Origin: Clostridia bacterium
GTDB taxonomy: Bacteria > Bacillota > Clostridia > Christensenellales > Borkfalkiaceae
Assembly: GCA_021205485.1 (NCBI GenBank)
Contig: JAJPXK010000089.1
Span: 37,196-43,036 of the forward strand
Direction of reading: 5' to 3'
DNA: 5,841 bases
Part shown: positions 1 through 5,713 of the stretch, one piece after another
Layout: each line of letters begins with the position of its first letter
How positions within the stretch are numbered: position 1 is the stretch's first letter
Program-made: the position numbers and the translations under genes
Notes under the pieces: model-generated
What the model was told of the DNA's origin: nothing
The model's database searches: none
Seen by the model: the letters and a program-made list of their open reading frames with translations, nothing else

Positions 1-8
1 GACTTGAA

Positions 9-416
9 ATGATCAAGATTATCGCAGGTGCAAAGGGCGCAGGCAAGACCAAACATCTTATCGATGCGGCAAACAAAGACGTACAGACGGCTAAAGGCGT
101 CAGCGCGTTCATCACAGATACAAAAAGGTATATGTATGATTTGAACCGCGAAGTACGTTTTATAGACGTCACCGATTACAATGTTACGGGCGAAAGCGCG
201 TTATGCGGCTTTGTAAAAGGCGTCGCCGCGGGGAACCACGATTACGAATACATTTACATAGACGGCATTGCCCGCATTGCAGGCAAAGAGCTTTCCGAAA
301 TGTCAGCCATATTCTATATGCTTGACAAACTTTCTAACGACAACGGTATAGTAATTACCATTACTTGTAGCTGCCCTATAGAGGAGCTGCCCGCTTTCGT
401 TGCGAAATATCTCTGA
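9..416 (+). CDS. Small P-loop ATP-binding protein of unknown function
   Basis: This 135-residue protein opens with a beta strand running straight into a Walker A loop, GAKGAGKT at residues 7-14, so it should bind ATP or GTP. A likely Walker B strand is YIYID at residues 81-85, ending in Asp85. A later hydrophobic strand (about 114-119) ends in TCSC, where a sensor-type residue would sit. There is no signal peptide or membrane segment, so it is probably cytosolic. The length and layout match a small clostridial family often loosely labelled ATP-binding or PilT-like; I know of no established role. Only 8 bases precede the ATG, so the ribosome binding site cannot be judged, but the P-loop lies at the usual distance from this Met, which supports the start. 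A terminator follows 17 bases after the stop, separating it from thrC. The P-loop is clear; the cellular job is not. Confidence 0.85.
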   Translation: MIKIIAGAKGAGKTKHLIDAANKDVQTAKGVSAFITDTKRYMYDLNREVRFIDVTDYNVTGESALCGFVKGVAAGNHDYEYIYIDGIARIAGKELSEMSAIFYMLDKLSNDNGIVITITCSCPIEELPAFVAKYL

Positions 417-433
417 AAAATATAATTTTTCGG

Positions 434-462
434 CGGAGGGCGTAACAGCTCTCCGTTTTTTT
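434..462 (+). terminator. Intrinsic terminator after the P-loop gene
   Basis: An 8-bp stem (434-441 pairing with 448-455, including one G-T wobble) encloses the six-base loop GTAACA and is followed directly by seven T residues (456-462). This is a textbook rho-independent terminator. It should end the transcript of the P-loop gene and insulate thrC. Confidence 0.9.
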
Positions 463-490
463 GTTTAAATTACGGCAATCTTAAGGGAGT

Positions 491-495
491 GGAGG
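491..495 (+). promoter_or_regulatory. Ribosome binding site deciding the thrC start
   Basis: GGAGG at 491-495 stands 8 bases before the ATG at 504. An in-frame GTG at 489 would lie on top of this site and leave itself no Shine-Dalgarno sequence, so the ATG is the better start. Confidence 0.85.
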
Positions 496-503
496 ATTTT
501 AAG

Positions 504-1982
504 ATGAATTTTATAAGTACGCGCGGCGGCGAGACGGTAAGCGGCGCAAGGGCTATAGTGCAGGGGCTTTCTCAAAACGGCGGTTTATTTGTGCCCGAAA
601 GTTTTCCGCCCGTATCCCGCGAAGAGCTTGAGGAGATGCTCTCTATGAGCTACCCCGAAAGGGCGGCGAAGGTTCTTCATAAGTACCTTGACGAATACGA
701 CGAAGACGAACTTCTTAAAGCTTTAGAGGCGGCTTACGCCAAGTTTGACGGCGACCCCGCCCCCTTGGTAAAGCTTGACAAAGGCGTGTATATACTCGAA
801 TTGTTCCACGGCCCTACATGCGCTTTTAAGGATATGGCGTTAACCGTTCTGCCCTATCTTCTTCGCAAAGGGTGCGATATATGCGGCATTAAAGAGAAGG
901 TGCTTATTCTGGTAGCCACTTCTGGCGATACCGGCAAAGCGGCCTTAGAGGGCTTTAAAGACGCCGAGGGCATAAAAATTATGGTCTTCTACCCCGACGA
1001 GGGCGTATCTAAGATGCAGAAGCTTCAGATGTGTACGCAGGAAGGGAGCAACGTAAACGTTGTGGCCGTAAAGGGCAATTTTGACGACTGCCAGTCCGCC
1101 GTAAAGGAAATTTTCAACAGCAAGGACTTCGCCGAAAAGCTCAAGGAAAAAAATTATATACTTTCGTCGGCGAACAGCATAAATTTCGGCAGGCTCGCCC
1201 CGCAGATCGCCTACTATTTTTCGGCGTACCTCGATATGGTCACTTCCAGCCAGATAGAAATCGGCCAGGAGATAGATTTCTGCGTGCCTACGGGCAACTT
1301 CGGCAACATCCTCGCCGCATACTACGCCAAGAGGATGGGCCTCCCTATACGCCGCCTGCACTGCGCGTCAAATATGAACAACATACTTACCGACTTTTTA
1401 AAGAAGGGCGAGTACGATATGCACAGGGAATTTTATAAGACGACTTCGCCCTCTATGGATATATTGATTTCTTCCAACCTTGAAAGGCTTTTGTTTGAAG
1501 TGAGCGGCAGAAACGCCGAGGTTACCTCGCAGAGGATGAAAGAGCTTAAAGAGAACGGTATTTACCGCATATCTGCGGCCGAACAGGCCGCCATAGCCGA
1601 GACGTTTGACGGCGGTTTCGCCAACGAAGACGAGGTTGTCGAGGTAATTTACGACCTTTTCTGCGACGTAGGATATACTATGGATACGCATACGGGCTGC
1701 GCCATGAAGGTCGCCAAAGAGTGGTTTGAAAAGAACAAAAAGGACGAAACGAATATGGTTGTCGTCTCTACCGCGAGCCCCTATAAGTTCCCTCAGGACG
1801 TGCTGTACGCCGTGACGGGCAACGATGTAAAGGACAGTTTCAAGGGCATAAAACGCCTGCACGCGGCTACAGCCATGGCTGTGCCTAAGTGCCTTAAAGA
1901 GCTTAAAGAAAAGCCCGTAAGGTTTAACGCCGTGGCGAAACGCAGCGAACTGTTTGACGAAGTGTTGAAATTCGCCGATTAA
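504..1982 (+). CDS. thrC: Threonine synthase
   Basis: This PLP-dependent enzyme converts O-phospho-L-homoserine and water to L-threonine and phosphate, the last step of threonine synthesis, in the cytosol. Starting at ATG 504 it has 492 residues, close to the longer E. coli/fungal-type ThrC rather than the roughly 350-residue Bacillus type. The N-terminus MNFISTRGG is typical of the family and is followed by the small N-terminal Thr_synth_N domain (about 1-78). The PLP-binding Lys is Lys109 in the segment HGPTCAFKDMAL. The phosphate-contacting SGDTGK is at 140-145, NSIN at 223-226, and the cofactor-binding loop PTGNFGN at 261-267. An in-frame GTG at 489 would add five residues but overlaps the ribosome binding site. 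The gene stands alone between two terminators; no hom or thrB is in view. I see no T-box or convincing promoter in the short upstream gap. Identity is secure. Confidence 0.97.
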   Translation: MNFISTRGGETVSGARAIVQGLSQNGGLFVPESFPPVSREELEEMLSMSYPERAAKVLHKYLDEYDEDELLKALEAAYAKFDGDPAPLVKLDKGVYILELFHGPTCAFKDMALTVLPYLLRKGCDICGIKEKVLILVATSGDTGKAALEGFKDAEGIKIMVFYPDEGVSKMQKLQMCTQEGSNVNVVAVKGNFDDCQSAVKEIFNSKDFAEKLKEKNYILSSANSINFGRLAPQIAYYFSAYLDMVTSSQIEIGQEIDFCVPTGNFGNILAAYYAKRMGLPIRRLHCASNMNNILTDFLKKGEYDMHREFYKTTSPSMDILISSNLERLLFEVSGRNAEVTSQRMKELKENGIYRISAAEQAAIAETFDGGFANEDEVVEVIYDLFCDVGYTMDTHTGCAMKVAKEWFEKNKKDETNMVVVSTASPYKFPQDVLYAVTGNDVKDSFKGIKRLHAATAMAVPKCLKELKEKPVRFNAVAKRSELFDEVLKFAD

Positions 1983-2016
1983 AAGACGGAATTGAATTTA
2001 ATAAGGAGTTGAATAT

Positions 2017-2042
2017 AAAAAGCCGCCTTCTGGCGGCTTTTT
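2017..2042 (+). terminator. Intrinsic terminator after thrC
   Basis: GCCGCC at 2022-2027 pairs with GGCGGC at 2032-2037 around the tight loop TTCT. Five A residues (2017-2021) flank the left side and five T residues (2038-2042) follow the right. The A and T runs pair with each other, so the hairpin could also act on a transcript coming from the other side. It lies 35 bases after the thrC stop. Confidence 0.93.
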
Positions 2043-2362
2043 ATAATGCGGATTATTCTTCTGTCATTAAAGGCTACCCTTGAGGGGAATGCGATAATGC
2101 GGCCGAAAAGGAGATTCTTCGGCTACGCTCAGAATGACAGAAAGGAATCTGAATACCTTCTATTTTGTCATCCTGAGCGAAATGAAGCGAAGCGAAATGT
2201 AGTCGAAGGATCCCGCGGGAACCCGCGACCGGCACAGCAGGGCGACGGGCAGGGAGGCTTTACAAAACTCTCGTCCTTTAACGCTAAGGCGAAAACGGGG
2301 ATAAAATCATTAAACTTGACTTAATTTATCACAGGGTATTCACGAATTTATATCAACAAAAG
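2043..2362. other. Non-coding repeat-rich gap between thrC and trpS
   Basis: No credible gene lies in this stretch. A 92-codon reading frame at 2046-2324 is open, but its translation is that of a known kind of dispersed repeat (segments such as RFFGYAQNDR and HPERNEAKRN) and it has no ribosome binding site. Contents in order are: ATAATGCGG present twice (2043-2051 and 2094-2102); the core CCCTTGAGGGGAA within 2076-2090, resembling the other repeat type seen at 3560-3580; the inverted repeat at 2111-2214; the palindrome TCCCGCGGGA (2211-2220) with CGCGGG/CCCGCG (2214-2227); and a stretch to about 2310 in which I recognise nothing. Confidence 0.75.
2111..2214. repeat. MITE-like dispersed inverted repeat (about 100 bp)
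   Basis: The left arm (2111-2139) and right arm (2166-2214) are near reverse complements. The inner ends are TGACA (2135-2139) and TGTCA (2166-2170), followed by a CTGAGCG-type core, and the outer ends are GATTCTTCG and CGAAGGATC. The right arm carries about 20 extra bases in which AGCGAAATG occurs twice (2176-2184 and 2191-2199). The spacer between arms also pairs partly (AGAAAGG with CCTTCT), so the whole unit can fold into one long hairpin. Repeats of this type are scattered between genes in many bacterial genomes and produce spurious protein translations. It encodes no transposase, so any movement would depend on an outside enzyme; that is inference. Confidence 0.75.
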
Positions 2363-2391
2363 TTGCTTTTTGTGCTTCCATATGTTAAAAT
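2363..2391 (+). promoter_or_regulatory. Sigma-A-type promoter for trpS
   Basis: The -35 box TTGCTT (2363-2368) and the -10 box TAAAAT (2386-2391) are separated by the ideal 17 bases. Transcription would begin near 2398, giving a leader of about 30 bases before the trpS ATG at 2428. Such a start leaves the upstream in-frame TTG at 2401 without room for a ribosome binding site. No T-box or other leader structure fits between promoter and gene. Confidence 0.7.
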
Positions 2392-2427
2392 ATTTCTATA
2401 TTGATAGAATTTTTGACGGGTAGCAAT

Positions 2428-3426
2428 ATGGAAAAGCAGAAAAAAACGTTATATTCGGCCGTTCAGCCTACAAACGGGCTTACTATTGGCAACTATATAG
2501 GCGCCATCCGCAACTGGGTAAACCTTCAGGACGAGTACGACTGTTTTTACGCCATCGCCGATATGCATGCCATTACGGTAAGGCAGATCCCTGCGCAGCT
2601 CAGGCAAAAGACGTTATCTCTTTTGGCCCTGTATATCGCCTGCGGGGTAGACCCTGAAAAGTGTACGCTGTACGTGCAGTCGCACAATCCCTGCCATGCG
2701 CAGCTCGCATGGGTTTTAAACACCTTTACCTACGTAGGCGAAATGGAACGCATGACGCAATTTAAGGATAAGAGCGCGAAACACGCAGATAATATAAATA
2801 TGGGGCTTATGGATTACCCCGTGCTTATGGCGGCGGATATCCTTTTGTACCAGACGGACGTTGTGCCCGTAGGCATAGACCAGCGGCAGCACCTTGAAAT
2901 TACAAGGGATATAGCCATACGTTTCAACAACGCGTATTCCCCTACGTTTACCGTTCCCGAAGGGATATACCCTAAGGTAGGGGCGAAGATTGGCGACCTT
3001 CTGGACCCTTCTAAAAAAATGTCGAAATCTGCCGAAAATCCTAACGGTTCTATCTTTATGGACGACGACAGGGATACGGTGATCCGCAAGTTTAAAAGGG
3101 CTGTGACCGACAGCGACACGCAGGTGCGTTACGACCCCGAAAATAAGGCGGGGGTATCCAACTTGCTCTCGATATATACCGCGTTTACGGGCAAAACCAT
3201 AGCCGAGGCGGAGGTGGAATTTGCAGGCGCAGGCTATGGCGAATTCAAACTTGCCGTAGGCGAGGCGGTGGCCGATAAACTTGCCCCCGTTCAGGCTGAG
3301 CAAAAAAGGCTTTTAGCCGACAAAGCTTACCTTGACGGCGTATTGAAACAAGGGGCCGAGAGGGCGTACTATGTGGCAAATAAGACCTTAAATAAAGTCC
3401 ATAAAAAGATAGGCTTTTATCAATAG
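2428..3426 (+). CDS. trpS: Tryptophanyl-tRNA synthetase
   Basis: This class Ic aminoacyl-tRNA synthetase activates tryptophan with ATP and charges tRNA-Trp in the cytosol, normally as a homodimer. From ATG 2428 the protein has 332 residues, the usual bacterial length. The HIGH-type signature is TIGN at 19-22, within a GLTIGNYIGA segment, and the KMSKS loop is exact at 197-201. The tryptophan-pocket helix MAADILLYQTD (134-144) and the GIDQRQHLE segment (149-157) are typical. The frame stays open back to TTG 2401, but the predicted promoter places the transcript start near 2398 and family N-termini begin at MEKQKKTLYS, so the ATG is chosen although its ribosome binding site is weak (only a GACGGG-like stretch at 2415-2420). 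The first nucleotide-binding loop reads SAVQPTNG where many homologues have SGxQPTG, a lineage variant rather than damage. The gene is monocistronic by appearance, and no T-box precedes it. Confidence 0.97.
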   Translation: MEKQKKTLYSAVQPTNGLTIGNYIGAIRNWVNLQDEYDCFYAIADMHAITVRQIPAQLRQKTLSLLALYIACGVDPEKCTLYVQSHNPCHAQLAWVLNTFTYVGEMERMTQFKDKSAKHADNINMGLMDYPVLMAADILLYQTDVVPVGIDQRQHLEITRDIAIRFNNAYSPTFTVPEGIYPKVGAKIGDLLDPSKKMSKSAENPNGSIFMDDDRDTVIRKFKRAVTDSDTQVRYDPENKAGVSNLLSIYTAFTGKTIAEAEVEFAGAGYGEFKLAVGEAVADKLAPVQAEQKRLLADKAYLDGVLKQGAERAYYVANKTLNKVHKKIGFYQ

Positions 3427-3427
3427 T

Positions 3428-3473
3428 TCACGCAAATCTGTTTGAATGGGCTGTTTAAAAGCATTTGCCGTGA
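3428..3473 (+). other. Hairpin just after trpS, not a standard terminator
   Basis: TCACGCAAAT (3428-3437) pairs with ATTTGCCGTGA (3463-3473) as a 10-bp stem with one bulged C, and a 25-base loop containing CTGTTT twice. It begins one base after the trpS stop but has no T run after it. An alternative pairing, TTTGCC (3464-3469) with GGCAAA (3481-3486), shares part of the same sequence. It may protect the trpS mRNA 3' end or act as a weak terminator. Without a T run, read-through into the next operon is possible. Confidence 0.45.
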
Positions 3474-3533
3474 TTTCAGGGGCAAAACCAAATACGTGGC
3501 AACCAATGCGGTAAAAGACAAATAAACAGAAAC

Positions 3534-3580
3534 TCCTCATCCGACGGCTTACGCCGCCACCTTCCCCTCAAAGGGGAAGG
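3534..3580. repeat. Dispersed intergenic repeat with two hairpins
   Basis: This starts CTCCTCATCCG and contains a small hairpin, CGGC-TTAC-GCCG (3545-3556), followed by a strong one: CCTTCCCCT (3560-3568) pairs perfectly with AGGGGAAGG (3572-3580) around the loop CAA. The two-hairpin layout, with the CCACCTTCCCCT core, matches a repeat type I recall as widespread between genes in gut Firmicutes; that is recollection, not a search result. It ends 29 bases before the TTG start of the next operon, so its hairpin would lie in the leader of any transcript entering from upstream. Confidence 0.7.
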
Positions 3581-3595
3581 CTGCAATAGGTGTAT

Positions 3596-3600
3596 AGAGG
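3596..3600 (+). promoter_or_regulatory. Ribosome binding site for a TTG start
   Basis: AGAGG at 3596-3600 stands 9 bases before the TTG at 3610. It supports the TTG because no ATG or GTG in the right frame is nearby, and translation from the TTG gives the N-terminus expected of the family (MFGY). Confidence 0.6.
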
Positions 3601-3609
3601 TACCAATTT

Positions 3610-4515
3610 TTGTTCGGTTATATTTCTCCTGACAGACCGTATCTGTTTATAAAGGATGAAGAATTATATAAGGCGATGTACTGCGGCGTGTGCAAGGGCA
3701 TAAAAAAAGGCTGCGGGCAGACGGCCCGCACCGCTCTGACGTACGATATGGCCTTTATGTCGGCCCTCGTTCATAACATAGCGGGCAAAGACGTAAAGAT
3801 AGAAAAGCAGCATTGCGTGATACACCCCTTTAAAAAAAGGCCTATGGCGGCCGCGGACGAACTTACCATTCTTTTAGGCTGTGTAAACACCGTTCTCGCC
3901 TACTACAAACTTTTAGACGATAAAAACGATAAAGAGGCCCGCTCATTCCTGAGGATTTTCTATAAAAGGGGCTATAAAAGGGCGGTAGCAAAATTTCCGC
4001 CGCTGGATAATATAATAAAAGAGCAGATGGCGGCGCAGAGCAAGCTTGAAAAAGAGGGCTGTTCGGTGATAGATATGGCCTGCGAGCCCTCGGCGGAGAT
4101 GATGAAGCAGCTTTCTGAAGTGGTTTTAGGCGATAAATCCACACCGTACACCAAATCGCTGTGCTACGCCGTAGGCAAATGGGTATACCTCGCCGACGCT
4201 CTGGACGACTACGACAAAGACGTAAAAAAGGGAAGGTACAACGTTTTATACAACGCGTACGGCGACAAAACGCAAAAGGAAGCGGTAAATAACAACCGCG
4301 ATGAGCTTATCTTTATATTCGACAATCTGTTCGCCGATATGAGGGAGAGCTTGGCAAATATAAAATTTTATTTCAACCACGACTTGACCGACAACATTAT
4401 TCTTCGCGGAATACCTTTAAAAACAAGGCAGATGCTGTTCGGCTGTTGCGGAAAAGGGAAAGAAAAAAAACCAGAAACGGAGGCAAAGGACGTTAATGAA
4501 AAAGTCCAATCTTGA
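3610..4515 (+). CDS. DUF5685-family protein, first gene of a three-gene operon
   Basis: The function is unknown. The 301-residue product begins MFGYISPDRP, followed by ELYKAMYCGVCKG, a family-type opening with a CxxC pair (Cys25, Cys28) and further Cys at 35, 69 and 91. Two acidic motifs stand out: DDKND at 103-107 after LAYYKLL, and DDYDKD at 199-204 inside a DALDDYDKDVKKGRYN segment. Most of the chain looks helical, with no signal peptide or membrane segment. The C-terminus has a Cys pair (279-280) then a charged Lys/Glu tail. The paired Asp motifs in a helical protein recall all-alpha isoprenoid synthases, but the roughly 96-residue spacing is shorter than in those enzymes, so this is only a resemblance; a metal-binding or redox role is equally possible. 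The start is TTG, supported by AGAGG and by family N-termini. Its end overlaps the next gene by 20 bases. No clear promoter is visible upstream. Confidence 0.88.
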   Translation: MFGYISPDRPYLFIKDEELYKAMYCGVCKGIKKGCGQTARTALTYDMAFMSALVHNIAGKDVKIEKQHCVIHPFKKRPMAAADELTILLGCVNTVLAYYKLLDDKNDKEARSFLRIFYKRGYKRAVAKFPPLDNIIKEQMAAQSKLEKEGCSVIDMACEPSAEMMKQLSEVVLGDKSTPYTKSLCYAVGKWVYLADALDDYDKDVKKGRYNVLYNAYGDKTQKEAVNNNRDELIFIFDNLFADMRESLANIKFYFNHDLTDNIILRGIPLKTRQMLFGCCGKGKEKKPETEAKDVNEKVQS

Positions 4516-5113
4516 GCTTTTAGGGTTAGGCGAGGACGCGACCGAGGAAGAAATTAAGGACGCGTACAATAAACTCAGGGCGAAGTATCTTGAAGACCGC
4601 TTTAAAGACGGTGAAGAGGGCAACGAAGCCGCCCGCATGCTTACAAAATTAGATACCGCCTACAACGAGCTTATGGCAGAACTTGCCGAAACTCAGAGCG
4701 GCGAAGGAACTTCCTTCGAAAGGGTAGAAGAATTAATCAGATCGGGAGATATTCAGGAAGCGCAGAGGGTGCTTGACGGCTTCAACGAAAGGAGCGGAAG
4801 ATGGCACTATTTGCAGAGTGTGGTATTTTACAGAAAAAACTGGATGAACGAGAGCAAGAAACAGCTTGAAATCGCCATGCAGTTAGAGCCGGACAACGAA
4901 AAGTATAAACAGGCTTACCGCAAGCTTTCTGACAGAATATCTAACGACGCAAAACAACATAATAACGCCAATAACCAGCAGGGCGCCTACCAGGGGCAGA
5001 ACGTTCAGTCCGCTGGCGACGAAGACCAGATGGGCGGGGGATTCTGCAATTCCTGCATACAGTGCTGCGCGCTGAATATGTGCGTAAATATGTTGTGCAG
5101 TTGCTGCCGCTAA
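4496..5113 (+). CDS. J-domain-like protein lacking HPD, with TPR-like helices and Cys-rich tail
   Basis: This 205-residue protein has three parts. Residues 1-62 resemble a DnaJ J-domain (LLGLGEDATEEEIKDAYNKL, then a second amphipathic helix), but where the HPD tripeptide needed to stimulate DnaK should stand, the sequence reads Leu32-Glu33-Asp34, so classical co-chaperone activity is unlikely. Residues about 72-147 form paired helices like tetratricopeptide repeats (GDIQEAQRVLDGF; QLEIAMQLEPDNEKYKQAYR), suggesting protein binding. An Asn/Gln/Gly-rich linker (about 150-182) leads to a tail with eight Cys in the last 22 residues (184, 187, 190, 191, 196, 201, 203, 204), fit for metal binding, disulfides or membrane contact. 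The ATG is preceded by AAAGGA with a 5-base spacer and by GGAGG further up, both inside the end of the DUF5685 gene, so translation is probably coupled. The partner is unknown; the neighbours are the obvious candidates. Confidence 0.88.
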   Translation: MKKSNLELLGLGEDATEEEIKDAYNKLRAKYLEDRFKDGEEGNEAARMLTKLDTAYNELMAELAETQSGEGTSFERVEELIRSGDIQEAQRVLDGFNERSGRWHYLQSVVFYRKNWMNESKKQLEIAMQLEPDNEKYKQAYRKLSDRISNDAKQHNNANNQQGAYQGQNVQSAGDEDQMGGGFCNSCIQCCALNMCVNMLCSCCR

Positions 5114-5123
5114 AGGCGGTTGA

Positions 5124-5681
5124 ATGCCTAAAAATAAAAATTCAAAATCATTTGAGATAGCCCTTTCGGCGATATCGTGCGCAGTGGCGGTGCTGTTTTT
5201 AACATTAGGCGTGCTGAGCGGCTATCTGTTGGCTTCGGGCTACATAATAGCCGAAGTCGCTTTAATGGTTCCTCTGGCAAAACAATTTACGCGCGGAGAC
5301 TTTTTAGCGTATGTAGGCACGGTGATTTTAGCCCTTATATTAGGGGCGGTGGCGTCCTTCTGGGACGTGATTCCCTTTATAATGTTTTTCGGGCTGCACC
5401 CGCTCGCAAATTTTTTACAGATAAAACACAAGGTAAACAAGTGGCTGGCCCTTGTTATAAAGATGGTGTGGTTCGACGTTACGCTGTACGTTATGTACCT
5501 TCTGGTGTTCAACGGCATTATAGGCGGGGCGTACGCAGATTCGGCGTTTTTCACCTTTGTGAACAACTATATCTGGATATTTATCATAACGCTCGGCTCG
5601 CTGTTTTTATGGCTGTACGACTACATTATGTTTAAAGTGCAGATATACGTAAACAAACTTGTGTACAGAATTAAAAAATAG
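5124..5681 (+). CDS. Integral membrane protein with about six segments, third gene of the operon
   Basis: The function is unknown. The 185-residue product has a short Lys-rich N-terminus (MPKNKNSKS) and about six hydrophobic segments at roughly 11-33, 35-52, 59-78, 81-98, 107-129 and 143-169, ending in a basic tail (VYRIKK). By the positive-inside rule both ends are probably cytoplasmic. A notable motif is FFGLHP (88-93), followed by a Lys-rich loop and the helix KMVWFD. Small clostridial membrane proteins with a comparable FFGxxP motif and layout exist and remain unassigned; the compact helical bundle also recalls ECF-transporter substrate-binding subunits, but nothing identifies a substrate. 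The start ATG lies 10 bases after the preceding stop, with AAAGGCGG (5112-5119) overlapping that stop codon as ribosome binding site. The tight spacing implies co-expression with the DUF5685 and J-like proteins, which it may anchor at the membrane (inference). Confidence 0.85.
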   Translation: MPKNKNSKSFEIALSAISCAVAVLFLTLGVLSGYLLASGYIIAEVALMVPLAKQFTRGDFLAYVGTVILALILGAVASFWDVIPFIMFFGLHPLANFLQIKHKVNKWLALVIKMVWFDVTLYVMYLLVFNGIIGGAYADSAFFTFVNNYIWIFIITLGSLFLWLYDYIMFKVQIYVNKLVYRIKK

Positions 5682-5713
5682 ACGGTAATTCAGGCATAGT
5701 ATGCCCTCAATTT

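Noticed and set aside
489..503. GTG start for thrC, five codons upstream
   Set aside because: It would overlap the GGAGG that properly serves the ATG at 504, and the added residues are not typical of ThrC.
945..1862. Long antisense open frames within thrC
   Set aside because: They are shadows of a well-supported gene with biased codon use; no start signals are seen for them.
2046..2324. Open reading frame of 92 codons between thrC and trpS
   Set aside because: It has no ribosome binding site, starts inside the terminator flank, and its translation is that of a dispersed intergenic repeat rather than a protein.
2316..2345. TTGACT at 2316-2321 as a second trpS promoter
   Set aside because: No acceptable -10 box occurs 16-18 bases downstream.
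2401..2427. TTG start for trpS, nine codons upstream
   Set aside because: It lies only about 3 bases after the predicted transcript start, has no ribosome binding site, and homologues begin at the ATG.
2716..3303. 195-codon antisense open frame in trpS
   Set aside because: A shadow of trpS; its translation is rich in Arg, His and Tyr with no recognisable domain.
3442..3522. Short open frames after trpS (for example ATG 3446 to TAA 3514), considered as a gene remnant
   Set aside because: Only 22-26 codons, no ribosome binding site, and no recognisable protein similarity.
5177..5635. 152-codon same-strand open frame inside the membrane protein gene
   Set aside because: A frame-shifted shadow; the 5124-5681 frame has clean membrane segments and a good ribosome binding site.
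5693..5705. GGCATA-G-TATGCC inverted repeat after the operon
   Set aside because: The stem is too short, with a tiny loop and no T run; the 5714-5755 hairpin is the better terminator.
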